From Thermococcaceae archaeon (lineage in GTDB: Archaea; Methanobacteriota_B; Thermococci; Thermococcales; Thermococcaceae): a DNA stretch of 64,000 nucleotides. Positions within the stretch are counted from its first letter, which is position 1. Every line of letters begins with the position of its first letter. Of the stretch, positions 54,440-64,000 are shown piece by piece. The stretch covers positions 23,373 to 87,372 of the forward strand of contig JASGLT010000007.1 of assembly GCA_030156945.1 (NCBI GenBank). The letters run 5' to 3'. Under the pieces are notes generated by a model. The model made no database searches. It was not told where the DNA came from and was given only the letters and a program-made list of their open reading frames with translations. A program made the position numbers and the translations under genes.

Positions 54440-55720
54440 TCACAGACCAACGTACCTCAACCAGATTATAGCCGTCCCTATGGCCACGGTCGTTATCATG
54501 ATCGTCATGCCAACCTTCAGGAAGTCGTTGAACGTTATTCTCACGCCCTCGCGGTGGGCTATACCTATGACAACGACGTTCGCGCTGGCACCTATGGCGG
54601 TACCATTCCCTCCGAGGCACGCTCCCAGTGAGAGCGCCCACCAGAGCGGGTAGGTGTTCATGTGACTGCCCATTGCCTTTATCAGGGGTATCATGGTGGC
54701 TGTGAAGGGTATGTTGTCAACTATTGCACTCGAGAAAGCTGAGAACCATGAGATTATCAAGATTGCCTCGCCCTCGTTGTGGACGTGGCCCACCATCCAG
54801 TTGGCGACCTGGGCAATCGCCCCTGTCTCCACGAGGGAACCAACGATTATGAACAGGCCGCCGAAGAAGAAGAGCGTCGCCCACTCGACTTTCTCAAGCG
54901 CGTGTTCAGGTGACGCTCTGCTCCAGAGGAGCAGTATTGAGGCCCCAGTGAGGGCTATAACCGCTGGCTCAACGCCGAGTTTGTCGTGGAAGAAGAACCC
55001 TATGACCACCCCAATGAGCACTACTATGGACTTTCTGAAAAGTGAGGAATCCCTGATGGCATCTCTTTCGTCCATCGACATTATAGTCATCCTGATTCCT
55101 TCTTCATTCTCCTTGTGTGAGTTCATTTCGGCGCGGTAAGCGAGGTAGATAATTCCAATGGTCGCAAAGAGGTCAACGAGAGCTATGGGCCCCATGTTGA
55201 GGATGAACTCGTTGAAGCTGAGGTTCGCTGCGGAGCCTATCATGATGTTTGGTGGATCACCAATGAGCGTCGCTGTTCCACCGATATTCGATGCAAACAC
55301 CTCCGAAAGGAGGAACGGTATTGGGTTCACGTTCATTTTCTTGGTTATATACAGGAGCATTGGCGTCAGGAGAAGGACTGTCGTGACGTTGTCCAGGAAC
55401 GCGCTGACGACGGCAGTCACCACCGAGAACAGAAGGAGGACTTTCATCGGGCTTCCCTTTGAGAGTTTGGCGGTTTTTATGGCTATGTACTCGAACAGCC
55501 CGCTTTCCCTGGCTACGTTCACGACGACCATCATTCCCGCAAGGAGGAGTATCGTGTCCAGGTCAAGGTACTCTGGCACCCTCTCCCACGGAACTATCTT
55601 AATCAGGAGCACCAGTGATGCCCCGACCATCGCCGCTACCGTGCGGTGGATTCTCTCGCTCATTATGAGCCCATAGACGCCTATGAATATCGCCAGCGCT
55701 ATCAGTTCCATTGGTTCCAT
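54440..55720 (-). CDS. ArsB/NhaD/CitMHS superfamily ion permease
   Basis: A 426-residue transporter with about 11 helices of the ion-transporter superfamily. LDTILLLAGMMVVVNVARESGLFEYIA, FLDNVTTVLLLTPMLLYI, FASNIGGTATLIGDPPNIMIG and CLGGNGTAIGASANVV are the diagnostic segments, with the two Asn/Gly-rich hairpins forming the ion site. Whether it carries Na+/H+, arsenite, or a carboxylate is not decidable. ATG 55720 has GAGGTGA upstream. It is sandwiched between two universal stress protein genes. Confidence 0.88.
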   Translation of the reverse strand: MEPMELIALAIFIGVYGLIMSERIHRTVAAMVGASLVLLIKIVPWERVPEYLDLDTILLLAGMMVVVNVARESGLFEYIAIKTAKLSKGSPMKVLLLFSVVTAVVSAFLDNVTTVLLLTPMLLYITKKMNVNPIPFLLSEVFASNIGGTATLIGDPPNIMIGSAANLSFNEFILNMGPIALVDLFATIGIIYLAYRAEMNSHKENEEGIRMTIMSMDERDAIRDSSLFRKSIVVLIGVVIGFFFHDKLGVEPAVIALTGASILLLWSRASPEHALEKVEWATLFFFGGLFIIVGSLVETGAIAQVANWMVGHVHNEGEAILIISWFSAFSSAIVDNIPFTATMIPLIKAMGSHMNTYPLWWALSLGACLGGNGTAIGASANVVVIGIAHREGVRITFNDFLKVGMTIMITTVAIGTAIIWLRYVGL

Positions 55721-55730
55721 TTTGATCACC

Positions 55731-56276
55731 TCAGTAGAGGACTACGGGCTTATCCACGTGCTGGACTATTCTAAAGACAATGGGACTTACGCGGTGGGTT
55801 CTCGTCGTCTCGGAGCCGTAGTGGCGGGAAATTACGATCAGGTCGTATTTCCTGGCGAGGCCCTCAACGTACTCAGCCTTGTCCCCGAAGGCTATTTTCC
55901 TGCTAAACTTGATGTTCAGATCGCCCAGCTTTTCTTCAACCTCTTTAAGGAAGGTCTTGGCAAAGGCCATATCCTTTTTCCTGAACTCCTCGGCAGCTTC
56001 CTCTCCGAGCGTTTCACGTATCATTTTGAGAACGCCCTCGTCGATTACGTAAACTACCCGAAGGGTCGCTCCTTCGAACGCTGAAAGTGTCTCGTGAACT
56101 TCCTCCGGAACTTTTTCGGAGAACCTGTCAAAAACGAGCAGTATGGAGTTTATCTCTGGGATTACCAGCTCTTCCTCCGTCAGAAAGAAATTTTGGTAGG
56201 CCTTGAGTATCTCCTCATACCGTGTGCCAGCGATGTTGTTAAACTTTCTTAGTATGATATCGTGAAGCCAGCCCAT
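55731..56276 (-). CDS. Universal stress protein with N-terminal extension
   Basis: A 181-residue Usp-fold protein. A 40-residue extension (MGWLHDIILRKFNNIAGTRYE...) precedes the domain, which begins INSILLVFDRFSEKVPEEVHE and ends YDLIVISRHYGSETTRTHRVSP and HVDKPVVLY. The nucleotide loop looks modified. It is the first gene of the Usp-permease-Usp unit; the stop is 10 bp before the permease start. A role in sensing stress or nucleotide level for the permease is inferred. Confidence 0.8.
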   Translation of the reverse strand: MGWLHDIILRKFNNIAGTRYEEILKAYQNFFLTEEELVIPEINSILLVFDRFSEKVPEEVHETLSAFEGATLRVVYVIDEGVLKMIRETLGEEAAEEFRKKDMAFAKTFLKEVEEKLGDLNIKFSRKIAFGDKAEYVEGLARKYDLIVISRHYGSETTRTHRVSPIVFRIVQHVDKPVVLY

Positions 56277-56365
56277 AAATACCCCCAGCTGGGGGAGAAA
56301 AGGCCCTCTTAAATGAGTTTCGTTTCAAGTTAAAACCCAAGGGGTGTGAAAGAAAAACAGAAAAG

Positions 56366-56776
56366 TCACTCGCCCCTGATCTTCTTTATCTGTATCCTGC
56401 CGAGGGTTTCCCAGTACTCGACGGTTATTCCCTCTGTGAGCTGGCCCTTAACTTCCTCCTCAACACCGCCCTCGATTGGGACGTCGAAGGTCTCGTAGGT
56501 CTCCATGTCCATGAGCTGGACTGTGTCAGGGGTTATGGCGATAATCTGACCGACGCGCTTGTCGATGATCGGGACGTCAACTTCGGCGCTGGTCGGCTTG
56601 ACGATGCTCCTGACCTTGCCGTCGAAGATGCCAACGGCCTCAATCCTTGCCTTGGCCGAACCGTGCTTGCCCGGTGAGGAGACCGTAACGTTGACGATCC
56701 TGCACGGCTCGCCGTCTATAATTATGTACCTGCCAGGCTTGAGCTTGCTGACCTGAACTTTCGTCTTGTCTCCCAT
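56366..56776 (-). CDS. eif5a: Translation initiation factor 5A
   Basis: A 136-residue aIF5A. The hypusine (or deoxyhypusine) site is Lys37 in [15 protein letters not shown]. An N-terminal SH3-like domain and a C-terminal OB fold ([16 protein letters not shown]) are complete. It promotes peptide-bond formation at difficult sequences. Monocistronic. Confidence 0.95.
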   Translation of the reverse strand: MGDKTKVQVSKLKPGRYIIIDGEPCRIVNVTVSSPGKHGSAKARIEAVGIFDGKVRSIVKPTSAEVDVPIIDKRVGQIIAITPDTVQLMDMETYETFDVPIEGGVEEEVKGQLTEGITVEYWETLGRIQIKKIRGE

Positions 56777-56841
56777 CTCACATACCTCCCATAAGCGTTC
56801 TGGCTTCCATAGGAAAAGGCGTTTAAAAAATTTTTGAAAAG

Positions 56842-58227
56842 TCAGCGGGAGCCCTTCATGAGCATCCCGGTCATGAAAACCGGGAGGAAAAACAGGAGCC
56901 CCAGCAGTATGCCCAGCTTGCCCATGGCCTCCAAGTGTGTGATGTTGTAGTAGAGGGATCCAAGGCCTACTAGGATTAAAAACAGCATTGCAGCCGCTGT
57001 GATTGGCTTGTTGGACTCTATTTCCTTGCTAAGTAGAGGATACGCTTCGACTGCTGCTATCAAAGCCCCCACTGAGAGAGGAACTGCCAAGAACATCGTC
57101 TTTAGCCCACCAGAAATCATGAGGGCCCCAATTACGAAGCCCATCGTGGAGACCACCGCAAGGCTCTTCTCCCTGTTGATCTGCATTACCTCTGAGATTA
57201 TGTGCCCTCCCATTTCCACCATGACGATTATAGTGGTGAGACCGGCGAAGTAAACTGCGAGCATTAGCAAGAAGGTCAGCTCCGAGCTTCCCGGGACGTT
57301 TCCTTTGAGGACTCTCGGTATTGAGTAGAATACATCAATCGTGTCTAAGACGGGCTGAGTACTGTTCGTAGTGTATTGTTTTAGATTAGAGAAGTGAATA
57401 AACAAATTCATTGACTCCTCAGGAGAAACGTCCGGATTCTGGACAGCCCTCTGGAATCCCTCGTATGCACTGCCAAGGGAATAAGCCACCGTGTACGCAG
57501 CGGCGAGGCCGAGTATTATCTGAAGCACGAGGGCTATGCCAAAAACCTTCTTAAAGTCAAGATCCTCGGGGGAGAAACTCCCAATAACGTAGTAAACCCC
57601 CGCACCAAGGCCCAGGGACAGCAGAACTGCTACCATCATTTCAAACACTCCCAGGCCGGTTAGGGGTTTATCGAAGGATGTTATTGAAGAAACTGCATCC
57701 TCCATGTACGTTTTAGCGGCCTGAGATGTAACCACTCCAGACACCTGACCCTTTACAAGGAACGGGGTGACGATCGCAAAGAGGACAAACAGAATTACCA
57801 TGAAGGAAATCACGTCGACAGTTCTGCCCTTAGCGATAAGGAGCAACACAAGAACGAAGGCCATTGTTATGAGCTCAAAGACTGCAACATAGGTCGCCGT
57901 TGGAGTTTTTCCGAAAACGTAGGGAAGGCTGTAAGCACTGTAGTAAAGGGAAATCCCGAGCATGGTCAGCAGGAACATGAAAAGCGTGAACACTATCCCC
58001 GGCCTCTTGCCAATTTTGAAGAACAGCTCGTATATCAGATACCTTGTCTTCTTTGTAGCCTCTGCTTCGCTGTACATGAGGAACAGGGCAACGAGCGCCG
58101 GCACCAGTGACAGAATCAATCCCTTGAGACCAAAGACCAGGTAGTACTTCGGAACGAGCAAAAAGCTCCACACACCAAGTATGTATCCCGTAATGAGGAA
58201 TGCCATCAGCAAACTAACTCTCCTCAT
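56842..58227 (-). CDS. Sodium-dependent transporter-like membrane protein (NSS/LeuT-like)
   Basis: A 461-residue protein with about 11-12 transmembrane helices. [30 protein letters not shown] resembles TM1-2 of neurotransmitter:sodium symporters, and [22 protein letters not shown] resembles TM8 of that family (usually LAALTSAISLLE). The canonical NSS start motif (WS-x-R-x-GNVWRFP) is absent, so it is a divergent member. A large extracellular loop lies about 285-320. Substrate unknown. ATG 58227 has GGAGGTG 6 nt upstream. Confidence 0.6.
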   Translation of the reverse strand: MRRVSLLMAFLITGYILGVWSFLLVPKYYLVFGLKGLILSLVPALVALFLMYSEAEATKKTRYLIYELFFKIGKRPGIVFTLFMFLLTMLGISLYYSAYSLPYVFGKTPTATYVAVFELITMAFVLVLLLIAKGRTVDVISFMVILFVLFAIVTPFLVKGQVSGVVTSQAAKTYMEDAVSSITSFDKPLTGLGVFEMMVAVLLSLGLGAGVYYVIGSFSPEDLDFKKVFGIALVLQIILGLAAAYTVAYSLGSAYEGFQRAVQNPDVSPEESMNLFIHFSNLKQYTTNSTQPVLDTIDVFYSIPRVLKGNVPGSSELTFLLMLAVYFAGLTTIIVMVEMGGHIISEVMQINREKSLAVVSTMGFVIGALMISGGLKTMFLAVPLSVGALIAAVEAYPLLSKEIESNKPITAAAMLFLILVGLGSLYYNITHLEAMGKLGILLGLLFFLPVFMTGMLMKGSR

Positions 58228-58298
58228 ATTATTCACCTCCGGAATGCTTTGTGTAAGCTTTAAAAATTGAAAAATATAAAAGGTTTATGGCTAAGTTT

Positions 58299-60030
<1,732 letters not shown>

Positions 60031-60090
60031 TACGTAGCACCCCCAGTAGTTTTCATTCCCACCTTATAAGAACTCTTTCTCAAGCAAGGC

Positions 60091-60098
60091 TAATATAC
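60091..60098 (+). promoter_or_regulatory. TATA box of the phosphoesterase-like gene
   Basis: TAATATAC lies 30 bp before the first possible start codons, predicting initiation at about 60117-60122. No Shine-Dalgarno precedes GTG 60119 or ATG 60128, so the mRNA is leaderless or nearly so. Confidence 0.45.
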
Positions 60099-60127
60099 CT
60101 TTAGAGCAAACTTCCTCCGTGTTTACC

Positions 60128-60691
60128 ATGCTCGGCTTTATAAGGAGACGGCGCCTCAGGCGAGATGGGGATGAAAAGGCCCTGCTGCACATAAGCGACA
60201 CGCCGGAAAAGGTTTATCCCTTCATAGAACAACTAATCGATGAACTCCTTCCAGAATACATCGTCCATACTGGTGACCTCGTGGACAACGTAAAGCTGGA
60301 GAGGAGGCCGGATTTAAAGCCACGTTACGAAGGCGGACTCAGAAGGCTCGCAAGGATTTTGAAGAGCTCAGGGAGCCGGCTCTACATAGTGCCCGGCAAC
60401 GAAGACGACGAAGAGCTTTTGAAGGAGTACTTTGAGGATTCAATCCTCAGACCTGGAACCCTTCTGGAGATAGAGGGGATTAGATTTGCCGTTGGTCACA
60501 GGCCCGAGGACGTTGCCGGACTCCAGGCGGACTTCAAACTCTACGGCCACAACTTCAGGGCTACTCGGAACGGTCTCAACGGCCTAAAAAGCGCCAACGT
60601 GGTGTTCATACCGTCAAAGAGGATAGTTAAAATTGGCTATCCTCCCGGAACCGATACCTGCCGGGGTTACAAGCTCTGGAGGGGATTGTGA
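60128..60691 (+). CDS. Calcineurin-like phosphoesterase-family protein with altered metal ligands
   Basis: A 187-residue protein resembling MJ0936-type phosphodiesterases. LLHISDTPEKVYPFI replaces the normal D-x-H of the first motif by D-T-P. EYIVHTGDLVDN keeps the GDxxD motif; the third motif is VPGNEDDEE and the last are VGHRPED and LYGHNFR. Loss of the first His suggests weak or absent phosphodiesterase activity, or a different metal use. ATG 60128 is used; a leaderless GTG 60119 is possible. The stop overlaps the next start. Confidence 0.7.
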   Translation: MLGFIRRRRLRRDGDEKALLHISDTPEKVYPFIEQLIDELLPEYIVHTGDLVDNVKLERRPDLKPRYEGGLRRLARILKSSGSRLYIVPGNEDDEELLKEYFEDSILRPGTLLEIEGIRFAVGHRPEDVAGLQADFKLYGHNFRATRNGLNGLKSANVVFIPSKRIVKIGYPPGTDTCRGYKLWRGL

Positions 60692-61680
60692 TGAAGTTTA
60701 TGCGGTTCGGACCTTCTATACTCTTCCTCAGGACCCCAAATCCCGAGAAAGTTGAAGAGGGCATATCAAAAATCTTCGGAGTTAGATCCCTGCCCACGAA
60801 CCGGGCAATAAAAGAGAGCCATGAGCTGGAAACAGTGCTATTTGTTACCAGAGAATGGCAGAAGGAAACTATTCCCCCCGAAAGGGGCTTTCTCATAAAA
60901 GATGCGGCGAGGGCCGTTCTTGCTGCGGTCATCAACAGCAACTTTCCTGTGGAAAAAGTTCACGTTGAGAGTGCGATAATCTTCCTGAGGGTCCCAGATA
61001 AGGTTGAGGATGCCCTTAAGATACTGGCCGACGAGTTCAGGGGAGAAGTGATGTCCCTCAGGGAAGCCCTTGACGAGGGAGAAGCCAGAGACACGGTCAT
61101 AGCGGTCACCAAGAAGAGGCTCTCCTCTCCGCTTGGGCCCGAGGAAGTCGAGGGTGCAGTCCTCGTCAGGGAACACTTCCTGAAGGTTTACAGGAGATTA
61201 AGCGCCGACGCCCCGCTGCTCCTGCTCAAGCTGATGCCGGAATGGAACGACATCACAATAAAAGTCTACGACACCCAGAAGAGGTACGATGAGAACATAG
61301 CAAGACTGATGATGGTTCTCGAAGACCTCGACCTTGGCTTCGTCGTTGGTGAGGGCTGGGACTGGGACCACCCGAGGCCATTCATGAGGGTTCCAGTCTA
61401 CAAGCTAAAGCTTCTAACTTGGGAAGACCCCATCAGAGTTAAGTTTCTTCTAAAAGGCCTTGAATACAGGGGCTACAGCAGGTTCTGCGACATAGACGTC
61501 TTCGTGGAGGGGAAGAAGATCGACTGGGTAAAGCTCGGGAAGTTCGACTCGAAGTTTGAGCTGGCGAAAGCAGCGAGGGAGGAGCTGGAGAAACACCTGA
61601 GCGAAGACGTGAAGAAAAGGCTGCACGATATCGAGGATAAGCTCCTTGAAGAGAGTAAAGAAGGGACTAAAGCTTCCTAA
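60691..61680 (+). CDS. Conserved protein of unknown function
   Basis: A 329-residue protein coupled to the phosphoesterase-like gene by a TGATG junction, with GGAGG just before. Segments include SILFLRTPNPEKVEEGISKIF, a middle alpha-beta stretch, LGFVVGEGWDWDHPRPFMRVPVYKL and a Lys/Glu-rich helical C-terminus (about 285-325). I do not recognise a family. It overlaps the convergent methyltransferase gene by 14 bp. Confidence 0.6.
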   Translation: MKFMRFGPSILFLRTPNPEKVEEGISKIFGVRSLPTNRAIKESHELETVLFVTREWQKETIPPERGFLIKDAARAVLAAVINSNFPVEKVHVESAIIFLRVPDKVEDALKILADEFRGEVMSLREALDEGEARDTVIAVTKKRLSSPLGPEEVEGAVLVREHFLKVYRRLSADAPLLLLKLMPEWNDITIKVYDTQKRYDENIARLMMVLEDLDLGFVVGEGWDWDHPRPFMRVPVYKLKLLTWEDPIRVKFLLKGLEYRGYSRFCDIDVFVEGKKIDWVKLGKFDSKFELAKAAREELEKHLSEDVKKRLHDIEDKLLEESKEGTKAS

Positions 61681-62596
61681 TCTTCGCCACGAAGAAGCCG
61701 CTCGTCCCGTGTTTGTCAGGATAGAAGCGCCTCGCCTTCTTTATTTCCTCGCTCAGTTCGATGCCAAATGGATTTGTTAAAGCCGGTTCGCCATGTCTAA
61801 GCGGAAGGAGTTCAACATCGAAGTTGTCCAACACCCACTGAACAACGAACTCGTTCTCTTCGGGCTCAAGGGAGCAGGTCGAGTAAACCAGAACGCCACC
61901 CTTCTTCAGGACACTCAGGCCCTTCTCAAGGAGCTTCATCTGGAGTCCCTGACAGAACTTCACGTCCTCCATAGTCCTGTTCGCCTTTCTCTCAGGGTTC
62001 TTGTGAATCGTTCCAGAGCCGGTACAGGGTGCATCGAGGAGGATTTTGTCGAACTCGACGCCGAGCTCGTCTATGTTGAGCGACGAGCTGTGGAAGAGGA
62101 TTGTGTTAGTGACTCCAAGCCTCGACAGGTTGAGCCTCGTCTCCTTCAGCCTGTCCTCGCCAACGTCGAAGGCGTAGATTATCCCCTCGTTCTCCATCAG
62201 CTGGGCCATGTAGGATGTCTTCCCGCCGGGGGCGGCGGCCATGTCGGCGACTACTTCACCTGGCTTTGGGTCGAGGGCTACGGGCGGATACATCGAGCTC
62301 GCTTCCTGGATGTAGAGGAGGCCGCTTAGATATTCTGGCGTGGAGGTTATCGAAAAGGGCTCCCTCGTGAGGCAAAAACCTTCCCTCGCCCAGGGGACGC
62401 GCCTGAACTGAAAGCCCTTCTTGTTGAGGAGCTTCGTTAGCTTAGGCACTTCAATGCGGAGCGTGTTTACGCGGAAGCACCTCGGCAGGAGCTTTTCCAT
62501 TGCCTCTGCTATCGCTAAGGCCCTCTCACCCCAGAGCTGGTAATAGCGCTCCGCGAAGGTCTTGGAGTAGCCGAGGCTGAAGAGACGTTCGAGCAT
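61667..62596 (-). CDS. NSUN-type RNA cytosine-C5 methyltransferase
   Basis: A 309-residue SAM-dependent m5C methyltransferase acting on tRNA or rRNA. YIQEASSMYPPVALDPKPGEVVADMAAAPGGKTSYMAQ includes motif I, DKILLDAPCTGSGTIHKNP motif IV with one active Cys, and LVYSTCSLEPEENE motif VI with the second. An N-terminal RNA-binding region starts MLERLFSLGYSK. ATG 62596 has no SD, but a TATA (62617-62624) is spaced for leaderless initiation at that ATG. The frame to 62692 upstream is therefore not used. Confidence 0.88.
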   Translation of the reverse strand: MLERLFSLGYSKTFAERYYQLWGERALAIAEAMEKLLPRCFRVNTLRIEVPKLTKLLNKKGFQFRRVPWAREGFCLTREPFSITSTPEYLSGLLYIQEASSMYPPVALDPKPGEVVADMAAAPGGKTSYMAQLMENEGIIYAFDVGEDRLKETRLNLSRLGVTNTILFHSSSLNIDELGVEFDKILLDAPCTGSGTIHKNPERKANRTMEDVKFCQGLQMKLLEKGLSVLKKGGVLVYSTCSLEPEENEFVVQWVLDNFDVELLPLRHGEPALTNPFGIELSEEIKKARRFYPDKHGTSGFFVAKIRKL

Positions 62597-62616
62597 GTTC
62601 TGGAGTTGGGAGAGGG

Positions 62617-62624
62617 GTTTAAAA
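62617..62624 (-). promoter_or_regulatory. TATA box for a leaderless methyltransferase mRNA
   Basis: Minus-strand TTTTAAAC, plus-strand coordinates 62617-62624, lies about 25 nt before ATG 62596. It is immediately beyond the stop of the DUF4143 ATPase gene, so the methyltransferase has a separate promoter. Confidence 0.5.
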
Positions 62625-63944
62625 TCATATTGACCTCCTGCTCTTCTCAAGCCCGTAGAGGTAGAGAGAGGCCGGTACGGTGTTTTCTTCAACCTCGTCC
62701 TTTGAGACGTAGAGGGCTGGAAACGGGTAGCTCTTTCTCTTAACTTTTCCGTACTTGACCTCTATCCCGAAGAAGCCTCCCCTCCCCTTCACGACGAGGT
62801 CGCACTCGCGGTTCTGGTCGTAGTAGAACCCGGCGAACGAGTGCTTCTCCCTGAGTACCGGCTCTTCGAGGGACCATATCACGTGAGTTGCCACCGTGTG
62901 CTCCACCAACCACTCTATGTTCTCCTCGACGAACTCAATCAGATCGCTCCCGAGGTAGAGGGCCAGGGCCGTCGCTATTAAGGGGCTCTGGAAGACCACC
63001 TTTTTCTCCTTTCTGTGGGCGTGCCTCTTCCTGTTGATATCCCAGGCCTCAAGGACGTATACGAGCCTCGCGCTCTCAAGGGTGTTCAGGTACTCCCTCA
63101 CCGTCGGGTGGGAGACGCTCGTTTCACGGGCGAGTGTCACGTAGTCAACCCTGTTCCCCTTCAGCCTGAAGATAGCTTCAAGAATCTCCCGAGCTATTTC
63201 CTCGCTCTTTCCGGATTTTGCTATCTCCCCGAGGGTGAGCCTTACTATCTCCTCGTACCTCTCCTCGCTCACCCTTCCACTCCTCTTGAACTCGAGGACT
63301 GCCTCCGGGAAGCCTCCAGTGAGGATGTAGCCGTATAAAAGGCCCTCAAGATCGTCGAACCAGGGGAGAAGGTCGTCCGCGGTCGGGGATTTGTAGTTAA
63401 AGGCAACCTCCGGGAGTCTGGAATTGAGGAAGCGCGCGAACTCCCTGAAGTTCAAAGGGTTGAAGTAGTACTCGTTTCCCTCTATTCCCCTCCCAGGGAG
63501 GAGCTCCGCCTCCTTTTTAAGCTCCACCGGGTTTGAGCCTGTTGCAACTGTGGTTGTCCTCTCCTCCCCGAGGGCCTTGAGTAGGAGCCTCCAGTCCCTG
63601 AGGTAGGTTATCTCGTCGAGGAGGACGGTTATCTCGCCGTGCCTCCTCCGGAGCTCCTCTATGAAGGAAACGACTTCCTTCCTTGAGAACCTGTCGGCGG
63701 GAATGTAAACAATCTTCCTCGGGTCGGCTCCGGAGCGTATGAGCTCCTCCACGAGGGTCTTGAGGTAGAAGCTCTTCCCTGCCCTTCTGACGCCCCTGAG
63801 AAGGACGACGCTTCCCGGATTAACCGTTATTCGCTTCCTCGGTATTATCTCTCCCGCCCTCGAGAGGTCGGGGTCTTCACTCTCCCAGCCTTCCCCCTTC
63901 CACCAGGGGTTGTAGCGGACGAGCCTCACGATCTTGACTGCCAT
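62625..63944 (-). CDS. AAA_14/DUF4143 archaeal ATPase
   Basis: A 439-residue STAND-like ATPase. Walker A is LLRGVRRAGKSFYLK (about 48-62); Walker B is ITVLLDEITYL. The sensor region is VATGSNPVEL. A winged-helix domain (VDYVTLARETSVSHPTVREYLNTLE) and a C-terminal DUF4143-like nuclease fold (FFGIEVKYGKVK with an E-x-K pair) follow. Such proteins are abundant, strain-variable and of unknown function in Thermococcales. ATG 63944 appears leaderless. Two flanking palindromes suggest tight, perhaps autogenous, repression. Confidence 0.85.
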   Translation of the reverse strand: MAVKIVRLVRYNPWWKGEGWESEDPDLSRAGEIIPRKRITVNPGSVVLLRGVRRAGKSFYLKTLVEELIRSGADPRKIVYIPADRFSRKEVVSFIEELRRRHGEITVLLDEITYLRDWRLLLKALGEERTTTVATGSNPVELKKEAELLPGRGIEGNEYYFNPLNFREFARFLNSRLPEVAFNYKSPTADDLLPWFDDLEGLLYGYILTGGFPEAVLEFKRSGRVSEERYEEIVRLTLGEIAKSGKSEEIAREILEAIFRLKGNRVDYVTLARETSVSHPTVREYLNTLESARLVYVLEAWDINRKRHAHRKEKKVVFQSPLIATALALYLGSDLIEFVEENIEWLVEHTVATHVIWSLEEPVLREKHSFAGFYYDQNRECDLVVKGRGGFFGIEVKYGKVKRKSYPFPALYVSKDEVEENTVPASLYLYGLEKSRRSI

Positions 63945-63945
63945 G

Positions 63946-63997
63946 TGTGAAAGTACTCTTTCACAGTTTATAAGATTTGTGAAAGTATGCTTTCATA
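63946..63997 (-). promoter_or_regulatory. Promoter of the ATPase gene bracketed by two palindromic operators
   Basis: TGTGAAAGTACTCTTTCACA (63946-63965) is a 20-bp dyad with perfect 8-bp arms. TGTGAAAGTATGCTTTCATA (63978-63997) is a second copy with a mismatch in its right arm. Their centres are 32 bp apart, about three helical turns. The TATA (plus-strand GTTTATAAG, 63967-63975) lies between them, and the first copy covers the expected start site beside ATG 63944. Confidence 0.7.
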
Positions 63998-64000
63998 AAT

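Overview
The window is a contiguous, gene-dense stretch of an archaeal chromosome, almost certainly a Thermococcus (Thermococcales). The evidence is the gene set: an archaeal GatDE amidotransferase, Csl4 exosome subunit, Rpo L and F subunits, Hjc resolvase, TBP-interacting protein TIP26, EndoQ, AGOG glycosylase, aIF5A, Pus10, Nep1, an archaeal ThrRS, a pyrococcal-type threonine dehydrogenase and a Thermococcus-type S-layer protein. Promoters are archaeal (TATA boxes such as TTTATAAA), Shine-Dalgarno sites are GGTGA/GGAGG type, and many genes overlap by 1-20 bp. I saw no rRNA, tRNA, CRISPR array or insertion sequence. No stretch longer than 300 bases lacks a gene; the longest is 4285-4558.

Layout. 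1-4284: start of an M42 aminopeptidase, a secreted beta-sandwich protein, Hjc, a gamma-carbonic-anhydrase-like protein, cis-prenyltransferase and TIP26. 4559-9901: ThrRS, then csl4-DUF2067-rpoL, a GT-C-like membrane protein and an RNase III-fold protein. 9907-17324: a TIM-barrel protein, the sppA operon (with a probable frameshifted gene), beta-RFAP synthase with AGOG, and an ABC-2 exporter behind a palindromic operator. 17334-20817: UbiD, an XPB-like helicase and TruA. 21061-25414: pheS and pheT, separated by four small overlapping genes that form two toxin-antitoxin-like pairs. 25508-30682: threonine dehydrogenase, a MinD-like ATPase, HMG-CoA reductase, two paralogous membrane proteins and a candidate box C/D sRNA. 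30723-36350: gatE, gatD, a translin-family protein, endonuclease V and a zinc-ribbon regulator. A 49-codon AF2212-type antitoxin gene is hidden just upstream of gatE.

36395-39913 is an RNA/translation operon (pus10, rpl21e with a structured leader, rpoF, DUF655, ksgA). 39910-42738 holds the S-layer gene and a membrane-anchored companion. 42940-47637 holds an internally duplicated protein, the radical SAM enzyme AmrS, and a polysaccharide deacetylase / glycosyltransferase / flippase-like set. 47701-50589 is thiL with an AbrB-PIN toxin-antitoxin pair, then EndoQ. 50659-58227 carries a CPA2 antiporter with a CBS protein, agmatinase, a Usp-permease-Usp cluster, aIF5A and an NSS-like transporter. 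58299-64000 has Nep1, a saccharopine-dehydrogenase-like protein, a phosphoesterase-like protein, an unknown, an NSUN-type methyltransferase and a DUF4143-type ATPase whose promoter is bracketed by two palindromes.

The most interesting theme is toxin-antitoxin genes wired into housekeeping genes. Small TA-type genes sit immediately upstream of, and share ribosome-binding or stop/start sequence with, pheT, gatE and thiL. Two of these three are aminoacyl-tRNA supply genes. Other leads are the ATPase operator pair, the candidate C/D sRNA whose guide matches a conserved 23S rRNA segment, the SD-masking hairpin before rpl21e, and the one-base frameshift at about 12097.
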